This document shows, piece by piece, positions 1 through 7,826 of a stretch of DNA of 64,000 bases. Origin of the DNA: Streptococcus oralis (GTDB taxonomy: Bacteria > Bacillota > Bacilli > Lactobacillales > Streptococcaceae); assembly GCF_002386345.1 (NCBI RefSeq), contig NZ_CP023507.1, positions 1,612,001 to 1,676,000 on the forward strand, written 5' to 3'. A program made the position numbers and the translations under genes. The notes beneath the pieces are model-generated. The model searched no databases, was not told the DNA's origin, and saw only the letters and a list, made by a program, of their open reading frames with translations. Each line of letters starts with the position of its first letter. Within the stretch, counting starts at the first letter, position 1.

Positions 1-637
1 CTACAAAGTCTTCAGAAGCACTGTATTCACCAGTAAGAGCTGAAAGGAATCCTTCGTAGATGAAGACCAAACCTTGACCACCTGAGTCTACCACACCAAC
101 TTCCTTAAGGACTGGAAGCATTTCTGGTGTCTTAGCCAAAGCTGCTTTTGCGCCTTCCAAGGCTGCACGCATGACCTCAACAGCATCATCTGTTTGCTCC
201 GCTTTTTTCTTGGCACCAATAGCCGCTCCACGAGAAACAGTCAAAATGGTCCCTTCAACTGGTTTCATAACCGCTTTATAAGCTACTTCGACACCGGATT
301 GGAAGGCAAGAGCCAAGTCTTGACCTGTTAATTCATCTTTTTCCTTGATAGCCTGAGAGAAGCCACGGAAGAGCTGAGAAGTGATAACCCCTGAGTTCCC
401 ACGCGCACCCATCAAGAGCCCTTTGGCAAGAATACTCGCTACTTCTCCAACTGTAGAAGCAGGCTTGTCTGCTACTTCTTTCGCACCATTTTCAATGGTC
501 ATTCCCATGTTTGTCCCAGTATCTCCATCTGGAACTGGAAAGACGTTCAATGAATTGACATATTCTGCTTGCTTATTCAAACGAGTTGATGCAGCTTGCA
601 CCATCTCTTGGAATAAACTGGTAGTAATTTTTGACAC
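1..637 (-). CDS. fakA: Fatty acid kinase subunit A (DAK/DhaL-type), 5' part only
   Basis: This is the N-terminal ~212 residues of a DegV-partner kinase; the rest lies beyond the left window edge. The start is GTG at 637, preceded by AGGAG at 6-8 nt. The segment VPDGDTGTNMG near residue 40 is the Mg-ADP binding motif of the DhaL fold, and MGARGNSGVI follows near residue 75. In Firmicutes FakA phosphorylates fatty acids held by FakB (DegV) proteins, feeding exogenous fatty acids into phospholipid. It starts 3 nt before the upstream Asp23/Gls24 gene ends, so the two are translationally coupled, as in most streptococci. Older annotations call it a dihydroxyacetone kinase-like protein; nothing here supports glycerone as substrate. 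Confidence 0.9.
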   Translation of the reverse strand, partial: MSKITTSLFQEMVQAASTRLNKQAEYVNSLNVFPVPDGDTGTNMGMTIENGAKEVADKPASTVGEVASILAKGLLMGARGNSGVITSQLFRGFSQAIKEKDELTGQDLALAFQSGVEVAYKAVMKPVEGTILTVSRGAAIGAKKKAEQTDDAVEVMRAALEGAKAALAKTPEMLPVLKEVGVVDSGGQGLVFIYEGFLSALTGEYSASEDFV

Positions 638-639
638 GA

Positions 640-1005
640 TTATTCTCCTACAACTTTGATATTTTGAATGTAGACATTCACAGTCTGAGCAGTAATTCCT
701 AGTTGATTTTCTAAACTAAAACGAACACGCTCTTGAATGTTTTTTGACACTTCGCTTATCTTTACTCCGTAGCTCAATACAGTATAAACATCAACTGCAA
801 TGCTACCATCTTCGGCTGCTTTTATAACAACACCCTTAGAATAATTTTCCTTACCAAGAAGGGCTTGGAAATTGTCTTTGAGGGCATTTTTACTAGCCAT
901 ACCGACCACTCCAAAAATCTCAGTTGCGGCACCACCTACTACGGTTGCAATCACTTCATCTGTCAGTTCGATTTGACCATCTTTTGTATTAATTTTTACA
1001 GTCAT
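640..1005 (-). CDS. Asp23/Gls24 family envelope protein (YloU-like)
   Basis: The 121-residue protein covers the whole Asp23/Gls24 domain: an N-terminal strand segment (TKDGQIELTDEVIATVVGGAA), the central VVGMASK stretch and the C-terminal amphipathic ISEVSKNIQERV helix. Family members sit at the membrane or envelope and are linked to alkaline or envelope stress; the YloU subgroup is almost always paired with fakA, as here, which suggests a link to fatty acid use that is not biochemically proven. It has no signal peptide or membrane segment. It is the first gene of the fakA operon and has a promoter just upstream. Confidence 0.9.
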   Translation of the reverse strand: MTVKINTKDGQIELTDEVIATVVGGAATEIFGVVGMASKNALKDNFQALLGKENYSKGVVIKAAEDGSIAVDVYTVLSYGVKISEVSKNIQERVRFSLENQLGITAQTVNVYIQNIKVVGE

Positions 1006-1033
1006 TTTTTTTACCTCAACTAGTTGATACTCT

Positions 1034-1062
1034 ATTTTATCATATTTCAGCCCAAGTGTAAA
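1034..1062 (-). promoter_or_regulatory. Sigma-A type promoter of the Asp23-fakA operon
   Basis: On the minus strand a TTTACA -35 (1057-1062) and a TAAAAT -10 (1034-1039) are separated by 17 nt, 29 nt upstream of the ATG at 1005. This is a prediction from consensus only. Confidence 0.55.
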
Positions 1063-1119
1063 AGCAGAATGCTGTATCTGCGGATATTTACTCTATTTTT
1101 CAAATGGTTTTATCCTTAG

Positions 1120-1150
1120 AGCAAAAGAAAAAGACCAGTTAGGTCTTTTC
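1120..1150 (-). terminator. Rho-independent terminator of rpmB copy 1
   Basis: AAAGACC-TAACT-GGTCTTT forms a 7-bp stem (1130-1148) followed on the minus strand by a T-rich tract. It lies just after the rpmB stop codon. The second rpmB copy at 6294 has no such terminator. Confidence 0.7.
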
Positions 1151-1157
1151 ATTTTTA

Positions 1158-1346
1158 TTAAACGCGTTCAACTTTACCTGATTTCAAAGCACGAGCTGAA
1201 GCCCAAACTTTTTTAGGTTTACCATCGATAAGAACCGTAACTTTTTGAAGGTTTGGTTTTACGGCACGTTTTGTTTGGTTCATCGCGTGTGAACGGTTGT
1301 TTCCTGATACAGTCTTACGACCTGTAAAGTAACATACTTTAGCCAT
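1158..1346 (-). CDS. rpmB: 50S ribosomal protein L28, copy 1
   Basis: The 62-residue protein is a complete bacterial L28 with the typical [20 protein letters not shown] start and [10 protein letters not shown] segment. It has its own terminator and lies next to the Asp23-fakA operon, the usual streptococcal neighbour, so this is probably the original locus. Its amino acid sequence is identical to the copy at 6294-6482, and the nucleotide differences inside the gene (three that I can count) are silent. The ribosome binding site (AGGAGG) sits 8 nt before the ATG. Only one L28 is needed per ribosome, so one of the two copies is dispensable in principle. Confidence 0.97.
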   Translation of the reverse strand: MAKVCYFTGRKTVSGNNRSHAMNQTKRAVKPNLQKVTVLIDGKPKKVWASARALKSGKVERV

Positions 1347-1450
1347 TGTGTTTTCCTCCTATTAGATCTAATATAGCGGATGTGCTAGCACCACATACCG
1401 TACTATGTTATCACACTTTCTCTATTTTGGCAAGGAAATTCGAAGACTTT
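1158..1450. repeat. Direct repeat copy A (rpmB plus its 5' region)
   Basis: The ~293-bp stretch from the rpmB stop codon to about 100 bp upstream of its start recurs at 6294-6586, at a constant offset of 5,136 bp. The copies differ by a few silent changes in the gene and a small cluster of changes upstream (for example TACCGTAC versus TGCAGCAC on the plus strand). Similarity ends exactly at the stop codon on one side and about GAAATTCGA on the other. Confidence 0.95.
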
Positions 1451-1660
1451 TTAGTGTCTAAATTTTTGGGACTAGTCAAATATCCTTATAACTCCATAAG
1501 AAAGCGAGATTTTTCAGACAAAAAACTGGAAAAAGTTTCGGCTCTGTAATTTCTGTAGTGGGTAAAACCACTGTAGGAATGATGGAGCCTATTTGTTGTA
1601 GAAAAAAGTCCCATAAGATCTATAATGAAAAGCGACCAAACCATCATTAAAAAGACTTAT

Positions 1661-1933
1661 ATGGAACCATTCAATTTTATCACAAACACACTGGGGATCA
1701 AAGACTAGAACATTACTATTTTGGATGTTCTAGATGCTGGAACTCATAAAGAAATCATCGCTAAGCTGGATTATCCTGCTCCTAAATACCCTCACTTCCA
1801 AGGACAAATGACTAAATATGACTTCCGGAAAGAATCAAAAATTCCCTATTTAGAGTGTGCGGGTTACAAGACTCTCATTCGATTGAGAAAGCGCCGTTTC
1901 CGCTGTAAAATCTGTAAAAAAATGTCTGTCGCA
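1661..1933 (+). pseudogene. Decayed ISL3-family transposase, N-terminal fragment
   Basis: From the ATG at 1661 the frame reads MEPFNFITNTLGIKD, then an in-frame TAG (1706-1708), then continues to LIRLRKRRFRCKICKKMSVA, the N-terminal zinc-finger domain of ISL3/IS1167-type transposases. The first zinc-binding pair, normally CPHC, reads YPHF, so the finger is destroyed. Similarity stops at about 1933 where unrelated DNA begins; the catalytic domain is absent. The sequence GGCTCTGTAATTTCTGTAG near 1540 could be the left terminal repeat, which I cannot verify. Clearly a dead remnant that marks past mobile-element activity beside the duplicated rpmB. Confidence 0.8.
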
Positions 1934-2186
1934 ATCAAGCCCTTAATCAGATTAAAGATAAAGAGGAGAAACATGAGTGGAGTCGTAACCATCAAAACGG
2001 CAGCTTTCGCAATCACACTCGGTAGGGTTTCCATTCCTGACCAGACAGCTTTTCCTAGCCAACGTAGGCCTTGTTTCCACTTCTTCTCTTCTTCAGACCT
2101 GGTAACTTCTGATTTTTTTGAGTTGGAGTGTAGTATCTATAACCACTTCTAGTCACATATGCATCCATTTTCGTGTCCTTTATCAT
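1934..2186 (-). pseudogene. Small membrane protein gene, frameshifted and truncated
   Basis: From an ATG at 2186 with a GGGGGAAGAGAG binding site the frame reads MIKDTKMDAYVTRSGYRYYTPTQ and then runs out of sense after a run of seven A residues (near 2115). The +1 related frame carries on as KKSEVTRSEEEKKWKQGLRWLGKA and a hydrophobic helix (SVIAKAAVLMVTTPLMFLLF), so one extra A would restore a single protein of roughly 85-90 residues. Its 3' end is cut off by the ISL3 fragment at about 1934. I do not recognise the family. A TATAAT sequence and an inverted repeat TTCCCCCTC/GAGGGGGAA (2192-2200, 2228-2236) lie just upstream, the latter overlapping the binding site. Confidence 0.5.
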
Positions 2187-2248
2187 CTCTCTTCCCCCTC
2201 TTTTTATGGCTTCATTATACCATGGATGAGGGGGAATTACTAGATGTT

Positions 2249-5200
2249 CTATTTTTTATGCTTACGAAAACCTGCAAGACCCAACAATCCCAAAATCATT
2301 CCCACAACTGGAAGCATGCTTGCTGCTGTTCCTGTATTTGGAAGTGATGGCTGCGGTTGTGGCTTGCCTGGTTCTTTAGGCTCTGGTTTTGGAGGTTCTG
2401 GCGTTGTTGTTGTCACTTTCGCTGTCATCTCTTGTAAATTGACTGTATTGATAAAGGTATTTTCAACCTTCCCAGCCGAGATACGTTCTACCTCGATGTA
2501 GAAGTCTGCATCAAAGGTTCCTTTAACGCCTAGAGAGTTTAGGAAGTCTTGATTGATAACATACGACCATTTGCCTGCTTTTTCGTCCCATTTGACGGCC
2601 ACAATCTTCTTGAGGAAGTCAGGATTTGTATCCTGGTTCACTTCAAATAAGAAGGCATAAGCTGTACCTTTGACAATCTTGTCACCAGCTTTGACTACTT
2701 TACCATCCTTCAGGATGACATCATAAGGCAAGATAAGGTCTTTCTCAGCTGTGTACTCTGTACCCTTGAAAATGCCTTGCCACTTACCTGTATATCGATC
2801 ATGAACCACATCTAACTGGTCACTACCGTCATATTGGAAGAGGCTATCATGTTTAGCTGGAACAGTTACGCCATCAAGTAGATAGCGGATGTATTGGCCA
2901 ATCTGTACCTCTTGACCGTCCAAGACTTTCTTATTATTCTTTTGATCCAGGGCATGTTTCTCTGGCTTCACATCAGGAACTGAGACAGTCACAAGGTTTG
3001 ATTGATAGCCATTCCCAAAGTCAATCTGTTTAAAGTCATTCTCGACTTTGTCCCCTGCTTTAACCAAGAGTTTGGCTGGAAGATCAACAGTAACATTCTT
3101 ATTTGGTTTCACGTAGTTCTGATAGAAACTCTTAGAATCCTTGGCTACCCAGAGATAGAACTCACCTTTAGGTTGCAAGTTCAATTCCTTCAAAATTTTA
3201 TTGATTGCATCAGTACGTCCTGCATCTGAAAGTACATGATACATGTCAAATAGGTTTTTCACGTCTTTACCAGCAGCAGTCATCTTGATCTTGCTGTGGT
3301 CAACTGTGAAGGCTTTGTCTTGAACATCATCTAAGATTGCAAACTCCTTACCAAGTGCGCTCGCTGAAGCAAGAGTTTTGGCATAAGAACTGTAGTCTGT
3401 CATCAAGCGGAAGGTCACGTTACGATCAAATGTTTTAGCACCATTGATATCCTTTCCAGAATGATCTAACACAGATTTGACTGGTTTTGGAGGTCTTGGA
3501 GTGTAGTTCGTAACAGTATTTGAGAAAACTTCATAGTTATTCACTAACACTTTATAAGTGTTGTCATAGAAGCCCTTGTCATAGATTGGTTTCCAGGTAA
3601 TCACAGGAGCTTCTAAGCGCTTCCCTTCGTAGGTTGCAGTAAAGGTATAAGTATTCTTTCCTGCATCATAGGCAACGCTCCATCCCGCTTTCTCTGCAGT
3701 TGCTTTCGTCACAGCTACATCAGGAACTGCTCCAGCTTCGAGTGGATCAATGATAGTAATCTTGTCACCTTTTTTAAGGTTCGCATAGATATTGTCATGA
3801 TTCAATGTGTAGAGCTGCGTATCGTTTTTAGCAACTGTTTGGCCATCTGTATTCGTTTTATCTGTGTCAGATACAGACTTGCGGACAGTAGGTTTATACT
3901 GCAATTTGTAACCGTGATAGCTTGCGGATAACTTCTGATTTTTAGTTTCAGATAGAGTTTTAAGCGCCAAGGTTGGTTTGGCTGGATTTTTCGCATTGAC
4001 CAATTCAGCTGATACAGGTTCAGTCTTAACTGGCTTCACGGTTGTTTTAGTAATGGTTGCAGTAGCTGGAACTCCAACAACCGGCGCTAAAGCCTTCGTA
4101 TTCAAAGCAAACCAGAAAGTTTGGCCACCTGAATTATCTGGTCCATCCCATTGGATAAATTCGGATGTGAAGGCTGTCCCTTCCTTAAAGACACCAAGTG
4201 CAGCTCCCTTGTATTGGTAAGGTGAGTCAGATTTATCCCAAAGATGCCCCACATCTTGTTGGTCGTTGTAGCCTTCAGCGCGAACATAACCATTATTCTT
4301 GTTATAGCTTACAGTTGAGCCGTTAATTTCAACATGAGTTCCGTTAATGGCTTTCGCACCTTCCCAACCAATACGATTGTGATTGAGTGAAGAATAGGTC
4401 AGGGTTGCAGGAGTCTTTTCACTTGCTTTGAAAGCTACTTCTTTCCCATCCACGTTGTAGTAGTAGGTATCCGTAACCAAGAAATTCATGTAGTCTGCTG
4501 GTACACCGGTTCCATCGTTACGAGCTACTACGAATCCTTCTGTTGGGTCATTCAAGACATAGACATCATTCAATCCTGTCTTCCCTTGATTAAGAATCTC
4601 GAATTTTCGATGGATACGAGAAATATCATGCTTTTTACCATCTGCAGTTGAAACAGTCAAACCTTTCAGATTAGTGTAGTCAACTTCTGTTTTCCATCCA
4701 GTGCCAACATCCTCGTATTTCAAGACTTTAGTCGAGTCAAGAATACGAGCATAGCCTGAGGTTCCTTTTGATGAGAGAATGTAACCTTTAGTAGTTACCT
4801 GCGCTCCTGGAGCAGAGGACTCCACTGTTGCTTCAGGATTTGCTGTCGCAACACTAATGGCTTGCAAGACTACTTCTTTTATGTAGCCTTCCGTGCTTGT
4901 CTTAGCTCGAAGCTCATCGTACTTCTTCTGCCATTCCGCTTGGGTCTGCTTAGCTTTGTCATAAGCTGCTTGGTTTTGTTCCCCAATTTGCTTCGCTTCA
5001 TCAGCTGAAGAAACTTCCTGTGTTTTAGAGGTTAAAAGTACACCAGAGTTTTTCAAATCTGTTGATTTACGATCAGCATCTTGATTAACTTGATCACTAG
5101 CATTCTTCTTCTCTGCATAGGCAGCCATGATGGCTTTGTTAAGCTCCACTTTGCTTTTTGCAGTTGCAATAGCTTTGTCATTTTGTTTCTTCAATTCTTC

Positions 5201-5950
5201 TACTTCTGCGATTGAAGAAACGGTACGTGTCACAACCTTAACCGTTACATCCTTTTTCTCCAAATCTATTGCAGCAGCTTCTACTGCTTGATTTAATTCA
5301 GTAGCTTGTTTGACAGTAGCTTCGTACTTCCCTTTTTCTTCCAGGTAGGTTGAGACAGCTTGCTGATTTCCTGCTAAGACTTTCTTAGCTGTTTGAGTAG
5401 CTTTGTTGTTTTGAGTCGCTGTCCCATCTGTGGCAGTCGAACCATCATTCGTCACTGTAACAGTTGTTGATTGTTCGTGCTTGCCTTTTTCAGTGGCCAC
5501 AAAGCTATTATTAGCTTGAATGGCTTCCTGCGCTTCCTTAAAGGCTTCATTGTTTTGAACTTGTTTTTCAGTCGTTTCTTCAAGTGCCTTTATTTGCTTA
5601 GTCTGGTCTTGTTTAATCTCAGCCTTAGACTGTTCAAGACTTGATGAGGTAGTATTTGTACCCTTATCAATGCTTGATGTCTCAGATACAACTACTCCAG
5701 CTTGTTTAGCCTTGTCAGCAGCCTTTGTGACTGCACTATTATCAATCGCTACGGACTGGCTTCCTGTTGTTTTACCAGCTTGTGTAGCGTACATGTTATT
5801 GTCGTTTTCAATTTCAGGCTGAACTGCTTCATCCGCCAATACAGAACCTGCAGAGAAGGCTACAATACCTGCAACTGCAATTCCTGATACCAGGCCTTTA
5901 GCCCATTTTTTCTTACGGAAATATCCGTGTCCTTGTGTTTTTTCTGCCAT
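2249..5950 (-). CDS. Antigen I/II (AspA/SspB-type) cell-wall adhesin
   Basis: The 1233-residue protein has the layout of the AgI/II family: a long signal peptide with a FRKKKWAKGLVSG variant of the YSIRK motif (cleavage probably after SVLA, about residue 39); an alanine-rich coiled-coil region, about 115-345; a GbpC/V-type domain (about 380-650, with the WDGPDNSGGQTFWFAL motif); C-terminal Cna-like domains (about 690-1190); a short proline-rich wall region; then LPNTG (about 1203), a hydrophobic helix and a FRKHKK tail. Family members bind salivary glycoproteins, collagen or other bacteria and are anchored by sortase A. It is shorter than classical SspA/SspB or PAc (about 1500 residues), mainly through fewer A and P repeats, closer to AspA-like forms. 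The start (ATG 5950) has AGGAGAG at good spacing. It lies inside the rpmB-bracketed island and has no obvious promoter of its own. Confidence 0.93.
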   Translation of the reverse strand: MAEKTQGHGYFRKKKWAKGLVSGIAVAGIVAFSAGSVLADEAVQPEIENDNNMYATQAGKTTGSQSVAIDNSAVTKAADKAKQAGVVVSETSSIDKGTNTTSSSLEQSKAEIKQDQTKQIKALEETTEKQVQNNEAFKEAQEAIQANNSFVATEKGKHEQSTTVTVTNDGSTATDGTATQNNKATQTAKKVLAGNQQAVSTYLEEKGKYEATVKQATELNQAVEAAAIDLEKKDVTVKVVTRTVSSIAEVEELKKQNDKAIATAKSKVELNKAIMAAYAEKKNASDQVNQDADRKSTDLKNSGVLLTSKTQEVSSADEAKQIGEQNQAAYDKAKQTQAEWQKKYDELRAKTSTEGYIKEVVLQAISVATANPEATVESSAPGAQVTTKGYILSSKGTSGYARILDSTKVLKYEDVGTGWKTEVDYTNLKGLTVSTADGKKHDISRIHRKFEILNQGKTGLNDVYVLNDPTEGFVVARNDGTGVPADYMNFLVTDTYYYNVDGKEVAFKASEKTPATLTYSSLNHNRIGWEGAKAINGTHVEINGSTVSYNKNNGYVRAEGYNDQQDVGHLWDKSDSPYQYKGAALGVFKEGTAFTSEFIQWDGPDNSGGQTFWFALNTKALAPVVGVPATATITKTTVKPVKTEPVSAELVNAKNPAKPTLALKTLSETKNQKLSASYHGYKLQYKPTVRKSVSDTDKTNTDGQTVAKNDTQLYTLNHDNIYANLKKGDKITIIDPLEAGAVPDVAVTKATAEKAGWSVAYDAGKNTYTFTATYEGKRLEAPVITWKPIYDKGFYDNTYKVLVNNYEVFSNTVTNYTPRPPKPVKSVLDHSGKDINGAKTFDRNVTFRLMTDYSSYAKTLASASALGKEFAILDDVQDKAFTVDHSKIKMTAAGKDVKNLFDMYHVLSDAGRTDAINKILKELNLQPKGEFYLWVAKDSKSFYQNYVKPNKNVTVDLPAKLLVKAGDKVENDFKQIDFGNGYQSNLVTVSVPDVKPEKHALDQKNNKKVLDGQEVQIGQYIRYLLDGVTVPAKHDSLFQYDGSDQLDVVHDRYTGKWQGIFKGTEYTAEKDLILPYDVILKDGKVVKAGDKIVKGTAYAFLFEVNQDTNPDFLKKIVAVKWDEKAGKWSYVINQDFLNSLGVKGTFDADFYIEVERISAGKVENTFINTVNLQEMTAKVTTTTPEPPKPEPKEPGKPQPQPSLPNTGTAASMLPVVGMILGLLGLAGFRKHKK

Positions 5951-5969
5951 ATATCTCTCCTTTTCTTAA

Positions 5970-6293
5970 TTAAAATAGTTTTTTCTTGTAAAAGTAACCT
6001 ACTGCTGTCAACAACATGCCACCAATTACAGCTGGGAAACTTTGTTCTGTTCCTGTGTTTGGCAAAGTTACCATTTTACCATCCGCAGTTGAAACACTGA
6101 TTATCTTGTCTTCATTTGTAACAGCTCCAAGTGCTTCAGGAGCAACTACAGAACCATCTGAAAGGATAAGATGCCCATTTTGAGTGCTAACAATAGAATC
6201 ACCTGTGCTAGTTTGAACAGGTGATTTCGTAATATCATGCACTGCCTGACCTATTGATGTAGATGCTGTTCCAATTTGTGACTTCCCTTTTTG
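5970..6293 (-). pseudogene. C-terminal remnant of an LPXTG surface protein
   Basis: The reading frame is open from the rpmB copy 2 stop codon to 5970 and encodes about 107 residues ending in TLPNTGTEQSFPAVIGGMLL, a hydrophobic helix and a YKKKLF tail: a complete sortase sorting signal with no signal peptide or adhesive domain in front. The only internal start candidate is GTG at 6242 without a convincing binding site. It therefore looks like the stump of an older surface protein whose 5' part was replaced when the second rpmB copy arrived. A leaderless sorting signal could not be exported, so it is very probably non-functional. Confidence 0.8.
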
Positions 6294-6482
6294 TTAAACG
6301 CGTTCAACTTTACCTGATTTCAAGGCACGAGCTGAAGCCCAAACTTTTTTAGGTTTTCCATCGATAAGAACAGTAACTTTTTGAAGGTTTGGTTTTACGG
6401 CACGTTTTGTTTGGTTCATCGCGTGTGAACGGTTGTTTCCTGATACAGTCTTACGACCTGTAAAGTAACATACTTTAGCCAT
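6294..6482 (-). CDS. rpmB: 50S ribosomal protein L28, copy 2
   Basis: Intact 62-residue L28, identical in protein sequence to the copy at 1158-1346. Start, ribosome binding site and about 100 bp of upstream DNA are also duplicated, so it probably has a working promoter. It differs from copy 1 in lacking the downstream terminator: the stop codon is followed directly by the surface-protein remnant and then the AgI/II gene. The silent differences between copies suggest either old duplication under purifying selection or import from a related strain. Confidence 0.95.
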   Translation of the reverse strand: MAKVCYFTGRKTVSGNNRSHAMNQTKRAVKPNLQKVTVLIDGKPKKVWASARALKSGKVERV

Positions 6483-6586
6483 TGTGTTTTCCTCCTATTA
6501 GATCTAATATAGCGGATGTGCTAGCACCACATGCAGCACTATGTTAGCACACTTTCTCTATTTTAGCAAGGAAATTCGATGATTTT
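6294..6586. repeat. Direct repeat copy B (rpmB plus its 5' region)
   Basis: Partner of the repeat at 1158-1450, same orientation. Recombination between the two would excise the 5.1-kb island with the adhesin gene and leave one rpmB. Confidence 0.95.
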
Positions 6587-7261
6587 TTATTTAACGTAAA
6601 CAACTCCAAGTTTACCAAAAGCGACTTCCCCACGGATAATCAAGGTTTTGTTTGTTGGCGCTACAGGAGCATCTGCCTTAGCTGCACCAAAGGAGGTTTC
6701 TACTTTCAAATCGACACGCCAGTGTTGTGGAACATAGACAGTTGCATTCCCGAAGGCCACTTCAATATTTAAAGTTGCAAAATCACCTAGCATCTCTGCA
6801 TTATCATAGTAGATTTTAGCATCCCCAAAAGCGACTTCCACTTGGTCATCTACGAGATCTTGATCTTGCTTATAGAAGGTCCCGCTACCAAAAGCGACTT
6901 CCTTATCCGTGACGACTGTTTTTTTCCCATCGTACCACCATTTTTTTTCATTCCAGAACTTACTTGAATGCGTCAGATAACCAACACCGAGTACCACCAA
7001 GATGCTAGCCCAGATGAGAGAATGATTGGTAACTGGTAACAAGTCATAAGCGTAATTTGCAATGATGAGCGCTAATAACCCTGTAAAAACTGCCGAAGTG
7101 AGATGACGTCTAAGGATAGACTCAATGGACTTATAAGCAAAAAAGGCGATACCTAGTAAAGGCCATATCTTGCCATCCAAAGAAGGAATTCCAAAATTCC
7201 CTTGCAGCAAGATCCAGGCTGCTAAAACCAATAAAACAATACCAAATGCTTTCTTTTTCAT
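6587..7261 (-). CDS. LiaF-like membrane protein (cell-wall-active antibiotic response family)
   Basis: The 224-residue protein has four predicted membrane segments in the first ~105 residues (FGIVLLVLAAWILL, IWPLLGIAFFAY, LLALIIANYAY, SLIWASILVVLGVGYL) and a C-terminal beta-rich half with recurring EVAFG/TSFGAA motifs, the hallmark of LiaF/VraT C-terminal domains (DUF2154). In LiaFSR systems LiaF restrains a sensor kinase; here the partner is instead the LytTR regulator gene whose stop lies 5 bp upstream. By analogy with LytTR regulatory systems of streptococci, where a membrane protein inhibits the co-encoded LytTR activator, this could be the inhibitor, but that is inference. Confidence 0.8.
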   Translation of the reverse strand: MKKKAFGIVLLVLAAWILLQGNFGIPSLDGKIWPLLGIAFFAYKSIESILRRHLTSAVFTGLLALIIANYAYDLLPVTNHSLIWASILVVLGVGYLTHSSKFWNEKKWWYDGKKTVVTDKEVAFGSGTFYKQDQDLVDDQVEVAFGDAKIYYDNAEMLGDFATLNIEVAFGNATVYVPQHWRVDLKVETSFGAAKADAPVAPTNKTLIIRGEVAFGKLGVVYVK

Positions 7262-7266
7262 GTTTT

Positions 7267-7713
7267 TTACCTCATGTTTCTTAGATTTTCTTTTAGGAGG
7301 GATTGGTAATGCCGTGAGACATGAACCTCCTTGTGCGTCTGATAGAAGGAAATGGTGCCCGTTCCTGAAAAGGACTTGTCCACTGAGTAAATCTGACGGA
7401 TGTTTGCGATCGTTGACTTGGAAACTCGACTAAAATAGCGAGGTAAGATGGACTCCAACTCATAGAGCTTGAGGCGAACTTCATAGGCTTCCTTCTGGGT
7501 ATGAGCGTAAATCTTGCTCCCTTCTGTCTCAAAGAAGAGGATTTCCGATAGGTCTAGATAATATTCACCTGTCCCCTTGTAAAAAGTCAACCTCGGAGCC
7601 TTTGACTCTTGCAAAAGCCGTTGCAAGTCCGCAATTTCATCTGTCAAAGCAGGTGTCTTGATGACAATTTCAGTTTCTTCTAAATTGCCGTCAATCTCAA
7701 TTCGTAACTTCAT
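7267..7713 (-). CDS. LytTR-domain transcriptional regulator
   Basis: 148 residues from the ATG at 7713 (a GTG directly before it is less well spaced from AAGGAG). Residues ~45-145 form a LytTR DNA-binding domain, with YYLDLSEILFFET, YEVRLKLYELE and the FSRVSKSTIANI motif. There is no receiver domain, so it is not a phospho-acceptor regulator but resembles stand-alone LytTR proteins such as BrsR/HdrR, which are controlled by a co-encoded membrane protein. It is co-transcribed with the LiaF-like gene, and two LytTR-type direct repeats lie in front of it, suggesting that it activates its own operon. Confidence 0.85.
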   Translation of the reverse strand: MKLRIEIDGNLEETEIVIKTPALTDEIADLQRLLQESKAPRLTFYKGTGEYYLDLSEILFFETEGSKIYAHTQKEAYEVRLKLYELESILPRYFSRVSKSTIANIRQIYSVDKSFSGTGTISFYQTHKEVHVSRHYQSLLKENLRNMR

Positions 7714-7733
7714 CACATCTCCTTTCTGACTCT

Positions 7734-7802
7734 ACTATATCAAAGCTAAATTAGGAAAACAAGGGAAAAAAAGCAAGTGGTCAATATGAAGCAGTAAGTG
7801 GT
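7734..7802 (-). promoter_or_regulatory. LytTR operator and promoter of the LytTR-LiaF operon
   Basis: On the minus strand two near-identical 9-mers, ACCACTTAC (7794-7802) and ACCACTTGC (7773-7781), are separated by exactly 12 nt, giving the 21-nt period typical of LytTR dimers (ComE, AgrA). Downstream follow a TTGTTT -35 (7757-7762), a 17-nt spacer and a TATAGT -10 (7734-7739). The arrangement fits positive autoregulation. Confidence 0.7.
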
Positions 7803-7826
7803 TGTTAGACTAGCTTGACTTACATG

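Noticed and set aside
1346..1549. Plus-strand open frame of 67 codons across the rpmB upstream region
   Set aside because: It overlaps the antisense of the rpmB promoter and repeat region, has no binding site and no recognisable protein features.
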